The notes under the pieces are model-generated. The model was not told the DNA's origin, made no database searches, and worked only from the letters and a program-made list of their open reading frames with translations. A stretch of 64,000 bases of DNA, from contig CAIKLP010000018.1 in the NCBI GenBank assembly GCA_903828245.1, positions 23,631-87,630 of the forward strand. The letters are read 5' to 3'. Shown here piece after piece: positions 28,028 through 38,427 of the stretch. Numbering within the stretch: the stretch's first letter is position 1; every line of letters starts with the position of its first letter. A program made the position numbers and the translations under genes. This DNA is from an uncultured bacterium (GTDB lineage: Bacteria; Bacteroidota; Bacteroidia; Sphingobacteriales; Sphingobacteriaceae).

Positions 28028-28246
28028 ATGAAAAAAATCTTTATTTTATGTTTATTGACCTTTGTGGTACAATGGGCATTTGCACAAGCGCCAACAGCAG
28101 CACCAGTAGAAATGGCTGATTTGCTTAGGAGCTCCGGAAAAATCTATGTAGTCATAGGAACTATTTCTGTAGTATTCATTGGCTTAGCGATTTATCTTTT
28201 TTCAATAGACAAAAGGCTCTCTAAATTGGAAAAAGAGCATAAATAA
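28028..28246 (+). CDS. ccmD: CcmD family protein
   Basis: A 72-residue protein with an N-terminal signal-like helix ending FAQA, a short linker, then a single transmembrane helix (about 37-59, IYVVIGTISVVFIGLAIYLF) and a basic C-terminal tail with RLSKLEKEHK. This is the form of Bacteroidota CcmD-like proteins, which aid release of haem-loaded CcmE. It starts 9 bases after ccmC. The small size makes homology weak on its own; position supports it. Confidence 0.75.
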   Translation: MKKIFILCLLTFVVQWAFAQAPTAAPVEMADLLRSSGKIYVVIGTISVVFIGLAIYLFSIDKRLSKLEKEHK

Positions 28247-28334
28247 TTTGCTAATCCTAATTATTAATCAAACATTTGCTCCATAATTTATTCAAACAAA
28301 ACAAAAACCTATCATTAACTAGATTTATTTATTT

Positions 28335-29780
28335 ATGGCTAAAACCGTAAAAGCAAAAAAAGCTGAACCAGAAGTGCATTTCTTCGGAGATGTATGTTCG
28401 TTTTTCGATAAAGCAGCTCGCTTTACTCCTCACCCTCAAGGGTTGTTGAATCAAATTAAAACATGTAATAGTGTTTATCGTTTTCAATTTCCGATTCGAA
28501 AAGGAAATGGTCAATTCGAAGTAATCGATGCGTGGAGAGTAGAACACTCTCAACACAAATTACCAACTAAGGGTGGTATTCGTTACAGCGAGATGGTAAA
28601 TGAAGATGAAGTGATGGCACTAGCTGCTTTAATGACATACAAATGTGCTGTTGTAAATGTTCCATTTGGTGGAGCAAAAGGTGGTGTAAAAATTAATCCA
28701 AAAAATTACACTGTCGATCAATTAGAAAACATTACCCGTCGTTATACTTCAGAATTAATTAAGAAAAATTTCATTGGTCCGGGCATCGATGTACCCGCTC
28801 CAGATTATGGAACAGGTGAACGCGAAATGTCTTGGATTGTAGATACCTATGCCGCTATGAACCCAGGTTCATTAGATGCTAGTGCTTGTGTTACGGGTAA
28901 ACCAATTTCACAATCGGGTATCAATGGTAGAAGAGAAGCAACCGGTAGAGGTATTTTTTATGCAGTTCGTGAATGCGTTAGCGTAAGCGAGGACATGAAA
29001 AAATTAGGCTTATCAGTTGGCTTAGAAGGTAAAAAAGTAATTGTACAAGGTTTAGGAAACGTTGGTTTCTATGCTTCTAAATTTATCCAAGAAGCAGGTG
29101 GAATTATTGTTGGTTTATGTGAATTTGAAGGCGCTATTTATAATCCAAAAGGATTAGATATAGACGCAGTTTTCAATCACCGTAAAAAAACAGGTTCTAT
29201 TTTAAATTATAAAGGTGCAACTAAAGAATTCAAAAATTCAGCTATTGGTTTAGAGCAAGAGTGTGATATTTTAATTCCAGCAGCTTTAGAAAACCAAATT
29301 ACCAGTGCAAATATTTCTAAAATAAAAGCTAAAATTATTGCAGAAGGCGCAAACGGTCCAACTACTCCAGAAGCAGAAGAGTTCTTTACCAAAAAAGGTG
29401 GTATCATTATTCCAGATATGTATTGTAATGCAGGTGGTGTAACGGTTTCTTACTTCGAATGGTTGAAAAACTTATCGCATGTTGCTTTTGGTCGTATGGA
29501 TAAAAGATACGAAGAAAACGCTAGCAGAACTTTCGTAGATACTATAGAAAAAGCAACAGGTGTTACCTTATCTTCAGATCAACGCAAAGCTGTAATCAAA
29601 GGCCCAACAGAATTAGAGTTGGTAAACTCTGGTCTAGAAGACACCATGATTCGTTCATACCACGAAATGCGTGAAATTAAAGTAGTCAACAAAAAAATAG
29701 ACAGTTTAAGAACTGCCGCTTTTGTGGGCGCGATTGATAAAATTGCTGTATCATATATGAATCTTGGTATTTTCCCTTAA
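28335..29780 (+). CDS. gdhA: Glutamate dehydrogenase (Glu/Leu/Phe/Val dehydrogenase family)
   Basis: A 481-residue enzyme interconverting glutamate and 2-oxoglutarate plus ammonia. The substrate domain shows [19 protein letters not shown] and [13 protein letters not shown] with the catalytic Lys, followed by [14 protein letters not shown]. The Rossmann domain has [16 protein letters not shown]. The tail [21 protein letters not shown] region resembles longer bacterial forms. Coenzyme preference cannot be read with confidence. It is monocistronic: a 88-base gap before it and a strong terminator just after. Confidence 0.93.
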   Translation: MAKTVKAKKAEPEVHFFGDVCSFFDKAARFTPHPQGLLNQIKTCNSVYRFQFPIRKGNGQFEVIDAWRVEHSQHKLPTKGGIRYSEMVNEDEVMALAALMTYKCAVVNVPFGGAKGGVKINPKNYTVDQLENITRRYTSELIKKNFIGPGIDVPAPDYGTGEREMSWIVDTYAAMNPGSLDASACVTGKPISQSGINGRREATGRGIFYAVRECVSVSEDMKKLGLSVGLEGKKVIVQGLGNVGFYASKFIQEAGGIIVGLCEFEGAIYNPKGLDIDAVFNHRKKTGSILNYKGATKEFKNSAIGLEQECDILIPAALENQITSANISKIKAKIIAEGANGPTTPEAEEFFTKKGGIIIPDMYCNAGGVTVSYFEWLKNLSHVAFGRMDKRYEENASRTFVDTIEKATGVTLSSDQRKAVIKGPTELELVNSGLEDTMIRSYHEMREIKVVNKKIDSLRTAAFVGAIDKIAVSYMNLGIFP

Positions 29781-29802
29781 ACCATGCTTATTATGCAGAA
29801 AC

Positions 29803-29833
29803 AAAAAGCCTCGTATTTACACGGGGCTTTTTT
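29803..29833 (+). terminator. Rho-independent terminator of gdhA
   Basis: AAAAAGCCTCG pairs with CGGGGCTTTTTT around an 8-base loop (one G-U pair), with a T run. It lies 22 bases after the gdhA stop and isolates it from the cutC-glycosidase run. Confidence 0.85.
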
Positions 29834-29919
29834 GTTGCTATCTTATTTCTAAAAGGCTTATTAAATAGGTATTGTAGCCTAATTTCTCCTAATTTTTTTT
29901 TATATTTATTTTGAAAAAA

Positions 29920-30663
29920 ATGGGAAATCCGAAAAACATACTCCTCGAAATTTGTGCTGCAAATTTTGCTTCTGTGCAAGCGGCTAGTTTAGCAGGTGCG
30001 GATAGAATAGAACTATGTTCGGCTTTAGCAGTTGGCGGTTTAACGCCTTCGCATGCTTTGCTCGAAGCGGTGCAGCATTCGTTTGCAATTCCGGTGCATG
30101 TATTGGTTCGTCCAAGAGAAGGTGATTTTTTGTATACTGATGCGGAGTTTCAAATCATGCAAGAAGAAATTTTAAAAATCAAACAAATGGGTTTTGCCGG
30201 AGTGGTGTTTGGTATATTAAATTCCGATGCTACCATAGATGAAAAAAGATGCGCAACATTAGTCGCAATGGCAAAACCGATGCAACTTACTTTTCATCGT
30301 GCTTTCGACTTTGTAGCCCAAGCCAATGTAGCGCTAGAAAAACTAATCGAATTAGGCTTTGATTATGTTTTAAGCTCTGGCTTGAAAACTACGGCTGTGT
30401 TGGGTTTAACACAATTAACCGACTTAGTAGCCCAAGCAAATAATCGAATTCAAATCATACCCGCAGCGGGTATCAACGAAAGCAATGTTGCATCAATTAT
30501 TCAAACAACAAAAGCCAATATTATTCATTGTTCATTAAGCGAGGAAGTACCAAGTAAGATGCAAGTTGATAATGGGTCTAATTTAATATTTGTCAACGCG
30601 GAGTCGAGCGAAAAAAAGATACGTGCAGTTAAAAAAATAATAACAACCATAAGCCATGCGTAA
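29920..30663 (+). CDS. cutC: CutC family protein (copper homeostasis-like TIM barrel)
   Basis: A 247-residue TIM-barrel protein of the CutC family. ILLEICAANFASVQAASLAGADRIELCSALAVGGLTPS is diagnostic, followed by VHVLVRPREGDFLYTDAE and FHRAFDF. I use the ATG at 29920; a TTG 9 bases earlier is possible. The molecular activity of CutC is unsettled: the copper role is debated, and the fold suggests an enzyme. It overlaps the following beta-mannosidase gene by 8 bases, so it heads the glycosidase operon. That placement is worth noting because a sugar-related role would fit the neighbours. Confidence 0.88.
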   Translation: MGNPKNILLEICAANFASVQAASLAGADRIELCSALAVGGLTPSHALLEAVQHSFAIPVHVLVRPREGDFLYTDAEFQIMQEEILKIKQMGFAGVVFGILNSDATIDEKRCATLVAMAKPMQLTFHRAFDFVAQANVALEKLIELGFDYVLSSGLKTTAVLGLTQLTDLVAQANNRIQIIPAAGINESNVASIIQTTKANIIHCSLSEEVPSKMQVDNGSNLIFVNAESSEKKIRAVKKIITTISHA

Positions 30664-33202
30664 ATTCGGCTCGATGTTATTTTTATTGATGGCAATTTGC
30701 GTACTAGCAAATAATCAAGCACAAGCCCAATCAATAATAGATTTAACAAATGCGGCACCTTGGTATTTTAAAGAATTCAATAATGCCGAGTCGCAATGGC
30801 TGCAGGCTAAAGTGCCGGGTACCATTCACCAAGATTTATTAGCTCATCAATTAATTGCAGATCCCTATTTATTAAATAAGGAACAGCAGGCACAATGGCC
30901 AGCTCAAAAGGAATGGCTTTACCAAACCACCATTTTATTGACACCGGCTTCGGCGGCTTATCAACAAATGGAATTAGTTTTCGAGGGATTAGATACTGAT
31001 GCAGAAATTTTGATCAATGGAAAAGTAATCGCAAGCGTTAATAATATGTTTCGCATTTGGAAGTTCAATGTTCGTCCATTGCTAAAAATTGGTAACAACG
31101 ATTTGCAAATAAAATTTTTATCAAGCGAAAATTTGGCGGCTTTGGCTTACCATAAATTGCAACCCAAAATTCCATTAGATGAAAGAATCATGGTCCGCAA
31201 AGCAGCCTATCAATTTGGTTGGGATTGGGGTCCTCGTTTGGTTACAGCGGGGATTTATAAAAAAGTGTATTTACATTGCTGGGATCAATTAAAAATCGAA
31301 CACATTCAATATCAGCAGTTGCAAATAGATACTGCAATGGCTCGCTTAAATGCAAAAGTCGGAATCAATAGTCTTGTTGAACAAGAAATTAGCTATCAAA
31401 TTATCGATAGTACCACCAAGCAAATATATGCAAGTAGTAAATTAAAAGTAGTGAAGGGGCAGCAATTTTTTTCAATTCCATTTACCATCAATAAGCCCAA
31501 GTTGTGGTGGTGCAATGGTTTGGGAGCACCCAATTTATTAAATTTAACATTCATACTACTTAGCAAGAATATAAAAATAGCAGAAAACACCCGCATAGGC
31601 TTAAGAAAAATTGAACTCGTTCAACAAGCTGATCAAAAAGGAAAATCTTTTTATTTCAAATTAAATGGACTGCCTGTTTTTATGAAAGGGGCCAATTATA
31701 TTCCGCAAGATAATTTTATACCTCGGGTAAGTATTGCGCAAACAAAAAGTTTAATTCAACAAGCAAAAGCGGCAAACTTTAATATGTTAAGGGTTTGGGG
31801 CGGTGGCATCTACGAGAGCGATGCGTTTTATAACGCGTGTGACGAATCTGGCATTTTAGTTTGGCAAGATTTTATGTTTGCTTGCGGCTTAGTGCCAAGT
31901 GGCGCGGCATTTGCCAATAATGTTAAACAAGAAATTGCCGATCAACTCATTCGATTAAGAAACCATCCATGTATTGCATTGTGGTGTGGTAATAACGAAG
32001 TAGCAGAGGGCTGGTCTAATTGGGGCTGGCAAAAACAATTTAATCTGAGCGCTGCAGATTCTATTCGAATTTGGGCAGATTATCAAAAAATATTTCATCA
32101 AATCATTCCATCGGTCATCGATAGCTTGAGCGATGGCATTGCTTATTGGCCATCATCTCCTCAATTTGGTTGGGGTAGAAAAGAAAGTTTACTATTTGGA
32201 GACATCCATTATTGGGGAGTTTGGTGGGGCGAAGAACCTTTCGAAAAATACCAACAAAAAGTAGGTCGATTTGTATCCGAGTATGGCTTTCAATCTTTTC
32301 CAAGTAAAAGTACCCTCGAAAAATTTACGAACCTAAACGATCGAAAACTAAATTCGAACACGATGCAAGCGCATCAAAAACATCCCAAAGGTTTTCAAAT
32401 CATAGACCAACAAATGGGCTTGTACTATCAAAAACCATCCGACTTCGACACATATGCCTATACAAGCCAAGTTTTGCAAGCAGAGGGCCTAAAAATAGCC
32501 ATAGAGGCCCATCGTATGGCAATGCCATATTGTATGGGGACATTATATTGGCAGTTCAACGATTGTTGGCCGGTGGTGTCTTGGTCGAGCAGCGATTATT
32601 ACCAAGAAAAAAAAGCGGCCTATTATTTTGTTAAAAAAAGTTTTGCCACCAATATGTTGGCATTCCAAAAACAAAATGATAGTTTACAATTGTATGTTGT
32701 CAGCGATTCGCTTCAAGCCATGCAAGTAAAATTAAATTTTGTAGTGATGACCCATACTGGAAAAATTGTTTTCCAATCAAAAAATCAATATAATCTTAGG
32801 CCACAATCTGCAACAAAATTAACTCAATTTAGTATGGCCAGTTTAACTAAAGGCTATGATCCAACACGTTTAGTTGGCGTCGCAACCATCGAAAAACAAG
32901 ATGGAAGTACGATAACAAACTATTATTATTTTGATGTGATAAAAAATTTAGACTTAGTGGCCGATCGCATCAGTGTTAATCAATCTGCAGGCAATGGCCA
33001 AATTGCTATTCGCATTTCTTCCCCAACTTGGAAAAAAAATATCCAGCTCAGTACCAGTGTTGCAGGCGAATTTTCTGATAATTATTTTGATCTTATGCCC
33101 AATCAAACACAAGTTATTTATTTCAAACCTACGCATACACTTTCATTGGAAAATATTCCTTTGACTACCAAATTTATTTATAATAAAGAATCGAAAAAAT
33201 AA
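30656..33202 (+). CDS. Beta-mannosidase, glycoside hydrolase family 2
   Basis: An 848-residue exported GH2 enzyme with a signal peptide (ends AQAQ). The N-terminal jelly roll has WLQAKVPGTIHQDLLAHQLIADP and the RKAAYQFGWDWGPRLVTAGI segment typical of beta-mannosidases. The catalytic barrel contains the acid/base Glu448 in LWCGNNEVAEGW and the nucleophile Glu542 in FVSEYGFQSFPS. TLYWQFNDCWPVVSWSS follows, another family mark. It removes beta-linked mannose, such as the Man-beta-1,4-GlcNAc of N-glycan cores or mannan ends. It overlaps cutC by 8 bases and is 6 bases before the GH92 gene. Confidence 0.94.
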   Translation: MRKFGSMLFLLMAICVLANNQAQAQSIIDLTNAAPWYFKEFNNAESQWLQAKVPGTIHQDLLAHQLIADPYLLNKEQQAQWPAQKEWLYQTTILLTPASAAYQQMELVFEGLDTDAEILINGKVIASVNNMFRIWKFNVRPLLKIGNNDLQIKFLSSENLAALAYHKLQPKIPLDERIMVRKAAYQFGWDWGPRLVTAGIYKKVYLHCWDQLKIEHIQYQQLQIDTAMARLNAKVGINSLVEQEISYQIIDSTTKQIYASSKLKVVKGQQFFSIPFTINKPKLWWCNGLGAPNLLNLTFILLSKNIKIAENTRIGLRKIELVQQADQKGKSFYFKLNGLPVFMKGANYIPQDNFIPRVSIAQTKSLIQQAKAANFNMLRVWGGGIYESDAFYNACDESGILVWQDFMFACGLVPSGAAFANNVKQEIADQLIRLRNHPCIALWCGNNEVAEGWSNWGWQKQFNLSAADSIRIWADYQKIFHQIIPSVIDSLSDGIAYWPSSPQFGWGRKESLLFGDIHYWGVWWGEEPFEKYQQKVGRFVSEYGFQSFPSKSTLEKFTNLNDRKLNSNTMQAHQKHPKGFQIIDQQMGLYYQKPSDFDTYAYTSQVLQAEGLKIAIEAHRMAMPYCMGTLYWQFNDCWPVVSWSSSDYYQEKKAAYYFVKKSFATNMLAFQKQNDSLQLYVVSDSLQAMQVKLNFVVMTHTGKIVFQSKNQYNLRPQSATKLTQFSMASLTKGYDPTRLVGVATIEKQDGSTITNYYYFDVIKNLDLVADRISVNQSAGNGQIAIRISSPTWKKNIQLSTSVAGEFSDNYFDLMPNQTQVIYFKPTHTLSLENIPLTTKFIYNKESKK

Positions 33203-33208
33203 ACACCT

Positions 33209-36130
33209 ATGAAAAAAATCATTCTGTACTTTTTTTGTTTCCCCATTTTGTTGGCTTCGGCACAAAAACAAAAAACAAATTTAGCAAAAATGGTAAATCC
33301 ATTTATCGGCACAGGAGGCCACGGGCATACCTTTCCAGGCGCTTCAAGTCCATTCGGTATGGTGCAATTGAGCCCAGATACTCGACTAGATGGATGGGAT
33401 GGTTGCGGTGGTTACCATTACGATGATAGTATTATTTATGGTTTTTCTCATACGCATTTAAGCGGCACAGGTGTTTCTGATTACGGAGATATTTTACTCA
33501 TGCCCAGTACCAATGCGGCGGTTGATTTATCAAATTATGCTTATGCACAAAAGTTTAGTCATCAAGCAGAGTCGGCACATGCTGGATTTTATGAAGTACA
33601 ATTAGCTAATCAGGTTAAGGTATCACTTACAGCAACTAGTAGAGCAGGTTACCATCGTTACCAATTTCCAAATCAATCAAATGTCAATTTGGTGCTCAAT
33701 TTAAAACACCGCGACCAAGTGATTGCTTCTAGTTTAAAACAAATCAATGCTTATGAAATAGAAGGGATGCGCCGTTCCAAAGCTTGGGCGAACGATCAAC
33801 ATGTTTATTTTGTGATGCGTTTTTCCAAGCCTATTCAAAGTATCCAATTAGCGAATCAACAAATACTAAAAATTGGAGAAACTATTCAAAGTAAAGATAT
33901 CATATCGCTTATTCATTTTCAGCAAGATCAAAATTCAACGCTAGAGGTTAAAGTTGGCATTTCGGCAGTGAGCGAAGCAGGCGCTAGGCTCAATTTGGAA
34001 AAAGAAATGGCAAACCTATCTTTTGAAAAAGTACTTGCCAATGTTAACGTAAATTGGAACCTAGAATTAGGTAAAATTACCATCAAAGATCCTCGTGTAA
34101 AATTAAAAAATATTTTTTATACGACACTGTACCATGCCATGCTCAGTCCTAATGTTTACAATGATGTAGACGGTCATTACAGGGGAAGAGATTTACAAAT
34201 ACATCAATCCAAAGAATTCAATAATTATTCTGTTTTTTCGTTATGGGATACCTATCGTGCCGAGCATCCTTTGTTAACGGTGATAGATCAGAAAAGAAGC
34301 AACGATTTTATTCAAACTTTTATTCATCAAGCGGAACAAGGCGGATTACTTCCAGTCTGGGAGTTATCGGGTAACGAAACCAATTGTATGATTGGTTATC
34401 ATTCCGTTTCGGTTATTGCCGATGCCTTTCTCAAAGGAATTCGTCAATATGATGTAGAGAAAGCATTTGAAGCGATGAAAAAATCGGCGAATCAAAATGA
34501 ACTTTCTTTAAATGCTTATCGACTATTTGGATTTGTACCTGCCGATATAGCTTCAGAGTCTGTTTCTAAAACTTTAGAATACGCATATGACGATTGGTGT
34601 ATTGCCCAAATGGCAAAGGCCTTAGGGCATCAAGCAGATTACGAAATTTTTATTCAGCGTGCACAATATTATAAAAATGTATTTGATCAATCGAGTGGTT
34701 TCATGCGAGCAAGAATTAACAATACTTGGATTAGTCCATTTAATCCTTACGAAGTTAATTTTAATTATACCGAAGCCAATGCTTGGCAATATGCATTTAT
34801 GGTTCCTCAAGATATCAATGGATTAATGGATTTGATGGGAGGGAAGAAACAATTTGCCGCAAAATTAATGCAACTTTTTATGGCAGATACAGCCACAACC
34901 GGAAGGGTGCAAGCCGACATCAGTGGTTTAATTGGTCAATACGCTCATGGCAACGAGCCCAGTCATCATATGGCTTATCTGTTTAATGCTGCGGGGCAAC
35001 CTTGGAAAACACAAAGTTTAGTGAGTAACATTTCCGAAGTAATGTATCGTTATCATCCTAACGGTTTAATCGGTAACGAAGATTGCGGGCAAATGTCTGC
35101 ATGGTATGTATGGTCTGCTATGGGCTTGTATCCGGTAACTCCGGGTGCAGCTAATTATGCCATCGGTTCACCTATGTTCGAAGAAGTAACAATTCATTTA
35201 GAAAATGGTAAGCAGTTTATTATTAAAGTGAAAAAGAATGGAGATGATGCGCATTACATTCAGACTGCAAAACTAAATCAGCAGCCATACAATCAAAGTG
35301 ATATTGCTCATCAAACCATAATGAATGGGGCTACGCTTGTATTTCAAATGGCTGATACCGCCAATAAAAATTGGGCTACAGATAATTATACCGCTACAAC
35401 CATTCAAGATCAATTGATTACCGCTACACCCTTTGTAGCACAAGCCACTCGAACTTTTTACGATTCTACTTTAGTGGCTATGCAAAGTGTGATTTCGAAT
35501 GCTCGCATTTACTTTACGCTCAATGGAGATGAGCCAAGTGCAAAATCAAATTTATATAGTAAACCGTTTTATATTCATCAAACAACATCTATTAAAATGT
35601 TGGCCATTGCGCCAAATTCTTTGCCTTCTAAAACGGTGGAGTCGCTACATACTAAAATGATAGATCATCGTAAGGTGCAAATAAAATATCCTTATGCGCC
35701 ACAATATGCCGCATCGGGTCCACAAACTTTGGTCGATTTTATCAAAGGCACCACCAGCTTTCAAACAGGCGCATGGCAAGGATTTGAAGGCGTTGATTTA
35801 ATAGCAACAGTTGATTTAGGAGAAATAAAAAACATTCAACAAATAGCGACTACATTTCTACAAGACCAAGGTTCTTGGATTTTCTTACCCAAAGAAGTAA
35901 GCTATGCTATTTCAACAGATGGATTGAATTTTAAAGAATTGGATAAATTAAATTATGCTGCAGAGCAAGATAATGCAAATAAATTAATACATGCTTTTGT
36001 GAAAAGTTTTAATGCAACAAAAGTGAGATATGTAAAAATTAACGCAAAAAATATTGGAAATTGCCCAAGCTGGCACTTAGGAGCAGGTGGTACTTCATGG
36101 ATTTTTGCAGACGAAATAGCGATAGAATAA
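33209..36130 (+). CDS. GH92 alpha-mannosidase with C-terminal discoidin-like domain
   Basis: A 973-residue exported enzyme. After a signal peptide (ends ASAQ) the N-terminal domain starts with NPFIGTGGHGHTFPGASSPFGMVQLSPD, the GH92 signature, then GFSHTHLSGTG. The catalytic (alpha/alpha)6 domain includes HGNEPSHHMAYLF and GNEDCGQMSAWYVWSAMGLYPVTPG, with Glu624-Asp625 in the acid/base region. GH92 enzymes are calcium-dependent exo-alpha-mannosidases that trim N-glycans. A short CHB_HEX_C-like segment (about 755-815) and a discoidin-like domain (about 835-973) follow. The latter is also found at the end of the next gene's product. Linkage specificity is unresolved. Confidence 0.94.
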   Translation: MKKIILYFFCFPILLASAQKQKTNLAKMVNPFIGTGGHGHTFPGASSPFGMVQLSPDTRLDGWDGCGGYHYDDSIIYGFSHTHLSGTGVSDYGDILLMPSTNAAVDLSNYAYAQKFSHQAESAHAGFYEVQLANQVKVSLTATSRAGYHRYQFPNQSNVNLVLNLKHRDQVIASSLKQINAYEIEGMRRSKAWANDQHVYFVMRFSKPIQSIQLANQQILKIGETIQSKDIISLIHFQQDQNSTLEVKVGISAVSEAGARLNLEKEMANLSFEKVLANVNVNWNLELGKITIKDPRVKLKNIFYTTLYHAMLSPNVYNDVDGHYRGRDLQIHQSKEFNNYSVFSLWDTYRAEHPLLTVIDQKRSNDFIQTFIHQAEQGGLLPVWELSGNETNCMIGYHSVSVIADAFLKGIRQYDVEKAFEAMKKSANQNELSLNAYRLFGFVPADIASESVSKTLEYAYDDWCIAQMAKALGHQADYEIFIQRAQYYKNVFDQSSGFMRARINNTWISPFNPYEVNFNYTEANAWQYAFMVPQDINGLMDLMGGKKQFAAKLMQLFMADTATTGRVQADISGLIGQYAHGNEPSHHMAYLFNAAGQPWKTQSLVSNISEVMYRYHPNGLIGNEDCGQMSAWYVWSAMGLYPVTPGAANYAIGSPMFEEVTIHLENGKQFIIKVKKNGDDAHYIQTAKLNQQPYNQSDIAHQTIMNGATLVFQMADTANKNWATDNYTATTIQDQLITATPFVAQATRTFYDSTLVAMQSVISNARIYFTLNGDEPSAKSNLYSKPFYIHQTTSIKMLAIAPNSLPSKTVESLHTKMIDHRKVQIKYPYAPQYAASGPQTLVDFIKGTTSFQTGAWQGFEGVDLIATVDLGEIKNIQQIATTFLQDQGSWIFLPKEVSYAISTDGLNFKELDKLNYAAEQDNANKLIHAFVKSFNATKVRYVKINAKNIGNCPSWHLGAGGTSWIFADEIAIE

Positions 36131-36131
36131 G

Positions 36132-38417
36132 ATGAAAAAAAGTATAAGGATTATTTTTATTTTGGTAATTGGCATTTTGCCAATGAGGCTTCTTTCACAA
36201 GCCATAGCAACACCCATTCAAATTATTCCGGCTCCACAAAAAATAACACACAGCGAAGGGCAATTTGTTTTTAATGAAAACACGCAGCTTGTTTTTGATA
36301 ATAAAAATTCGGAATTAAAAAATACCGCTATTTATTTACAATCATTTTTGGCAAAGGCAACAAATTTGTCGTTTAAAGTAAGCACCAAAAATGCACCCGA
36401 TAATAATGTTATATATATTGGCATTGCTACTAATTTGGCGCTTCCTAGCCCAGAAGGCTATCAATTAATTATCACAAAAAACAAGGTAAGTATTATTGGA
36501 AATAGTTTGGCTGGCGTATTTTACGGTATACAAAGTATGAGACAATTGTTACCAGCAGCAATAGAAAATAATGGCAATCTAAAAAGCCTGCTGCAGTTTC
36601 AATTACCTTGTCTACAAATTACCGACTATCCAAAATTTGCTTGGCGTGGACTCAATTTAGATTGTTGTAGACATTTCATGGATAAAGCATTTATTCTACA
36701 TTATTTAGATGTGCTTGCTTATTATAAAATGAATAAATTTCATTGGCATTTAACAGAAGATCAAGCTTGGCGAATAGAGATAAAAAAATATCCAAAACTC
36801 ACCTCGGTTGGTGCTTTCAGAAAAGAAAAAGAAGGCAATATTTATGGTGGATTTTATACGCAAGAAGATATCAAAGAAGTGGTGGCTTATGCTGCTAAAT
36901 TAAATATCGAAGTAATTCCAGAAATAGAAATGCCAGGACATTCCTTGGCTGCCATTGCCGCATATCCTGCGCTTTCTTGCAACAAAGCACCGCTTGCGGT
37001 TGCAAATACCTGGGGCGTTTTTAAAGACATCTATTGTGCAGGTAACGATAGTACATTTGTTTTTTTAGAAAATGTATTAACAGAAGTGTTTGCTTTATTT
37101 CCTTCTAAATATATTCATATAGGAGGCGATGAAGCACCTAAATATCGTTGGGAAAATTGCGCTGCTTGTCGGCTAAGAATGCAAAACGAAAAACTCAAAG
37201 ATGCACACGAATTACAAAGTTATTTTATCAAACGAATGGAAAAATTTGCCAATTTAAATGGTAAAAAAATAATTGGTTGGGATGAAATTTTAGAAGGTGG
37301 ATTAGCCCCCAACGCAACGGTTCAATCGTGGAGAGGAGTAGAAGGTGCAATAGCTGCTGTTAATTCGCAACACGATGCCATTGTATCGCCCACCAGTCAT
37401 TGCTATTTTGATTATTCTTTAAAGTCGATTGATTTAGCAAAAGTGTATAGTTTTAATCCAATACCTGCAGGCATTTTGGCCGAAAACGAAAAGTACATTT
37501 TAGGTGGAGAATGCAATATGTGGACCGAAAAAGCACCTCAAAACCTAGTCGATTCAAAAGTATTTCCACGCTTATTAGCATTAGCCGAAGTTTTGTGGAC
37601 CAATCCAATGCCTCGCAATTTCGAAGCATTCAACCAAAGAGTAGTATCGCATTATCCTCGCTTAACGGCATTGGGTATTCATTATGGTTTTGATAAACAA
37701 GGGATCACTTTTTCGATTCAAGCAAATCCACTAGCTAAAGCCTTTCAAGTGGAATTAATTCCTGCCCAAGCCGATTTAAAAATAGTATATACTTTAGATC
37801 AATCACTACCCCAAATTGGAAATCCAAAAGCAATAGTTTATGATAAAGCCATTCAATTACAAGAGTCTGGTATTTTAAAAGCCGCAATACAACAAGTCGA
37901 CACCAATCAATTAGAAGTCTTCAGTCGTCAATTTGATATTCACCAAGCCATTGCCAAGCCTTGCACAATCAATGCTAAGCCCAGCGATAGTTATGCAGCC
38001 AATGGGGCTAATTCATTAGTCGACGGGCTCATTGGTTCGATTGATTTTCATGATGGACTTTGGTTAGGGTTCCAGCAAAATCATTTAGAAGCCATTATAG
38101 ACTTGGGGGAAAATAAAAAAATCAACAGCATACAAGCTCATTTTCTACAGAGTATGCCTTCTTGGATTTTATTTCCCGAAAGTGTTTCCTTATATACTTC
38201 GAGTGATGGCATTCAATTTAAATTATTCAAAGTGCTTGAAAATAAATTTCCTCAAAATGTGAGCGAAACAAGTATGCAATACTTTAGCTTTGAATTGCCA
38301 AATACAAGCACACGTTATATTAAATTGATTGCTAAAAAAGTGGATAAATGTCCCGAATGGCACGAAGCGGCTGGAAGTGAGGCTTGGTTATTTGTAGATG
38401 AAATTAGTATATATTAA
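36132..38417 (+). CDS. GH20 beta-N-acetylhexosaminidase with C-terminal discoidin-like domain
   Basis: A 761-residue exported enzyme: signal peptide, GH20 N-terminal accessory domain (about 30-165), and a TIM barrel (about 170-520). The catalytic pair Asp333-Glu334 lies in IHIGGDEAPKYRW; Asp orients the substrate acetamido group and Glu is the acid. FAWRGLNLDCCRHFMD, NKFHWHLTEDQAWRIE and EIEMPGHSLAA are family motifs. The last ~150 residues form a discoidin-like domain similar to that of the preceding GH92 protein. It removes terminal GlcNAc or GalNAc from glycans or chitooligosaccharides. It starts 1 base after the GH92 stop. Confidence 0.95.
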   Translation: MKKSIRIIFILVIGILPMRLLSQAIATPIQIIPAPQKITHSEGQFVFNENTQLVFDNKNSELKNTAIYLQSFLAKATNLSFKVSTKNAPDNNVIYIGIATNLALPSPEGYQLIITKNKVSIIGNSLAGVFYGIQSMRQLLPAAIENNGNLKSLLQFQLPCLQITDYPKFAWRGLNLDCCRHFMDKAFILHYLDVLAYYKMNKFHWHLTEDQAWRIEIKKYPKLTSVGAFRKEKEGNIYGGFYTQEDIKEVVAYAAKLNIEVIPEIEMPGHSLAAIAAYPALSCNKAPLAVANTWGVFKDIYCAGNDSTFVFLENVLTEVFALFPSKYIHIGGDEAPKYRWENCAACRLRMQNEKLKDAHELQSYFIKRMEKFANLNGKKIIGWDEILEGGLAPNATVQSWRGVEGAIAAVNSQHDAIVSPTSHCYFDYSLKSIDLAKVYSFNPIPAGILAENEKYILGGECNMWTEKAPQNLVDSKVFPRLLALAEVLWTNPMPRNFEAFNQRVVSHYPRLTALGIHYGFDKQGITFSIQANPLAKAFQVELIPAQADLKIVYTLDQSLPQIGNPKAIVYDKAIQLQESGILKAAIQQVDTNQLEVFSRQFDIHQAIAKPCTINAKPSDSYAANGANSLVDGLIGSIDFHDGLWLGFQQNHLEAIIDLGENKKINSIQAHFLQSMPSWILFPESVSLYTSSDGIQFKLFKVLENKFPQNVSETSMQYFSFELPNTSTRYIKLIAKKVDKCPEWHEAAGSEAWLFVDEISIY

Positions 38418-38427
38418 ATATTTTCAT

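Noticed and set aside
29791..29979. Minus-strand frame across the gdhA terminator
   Set aside because: It covers a hairpin terminator and the cutC start; composition is not protein-like.
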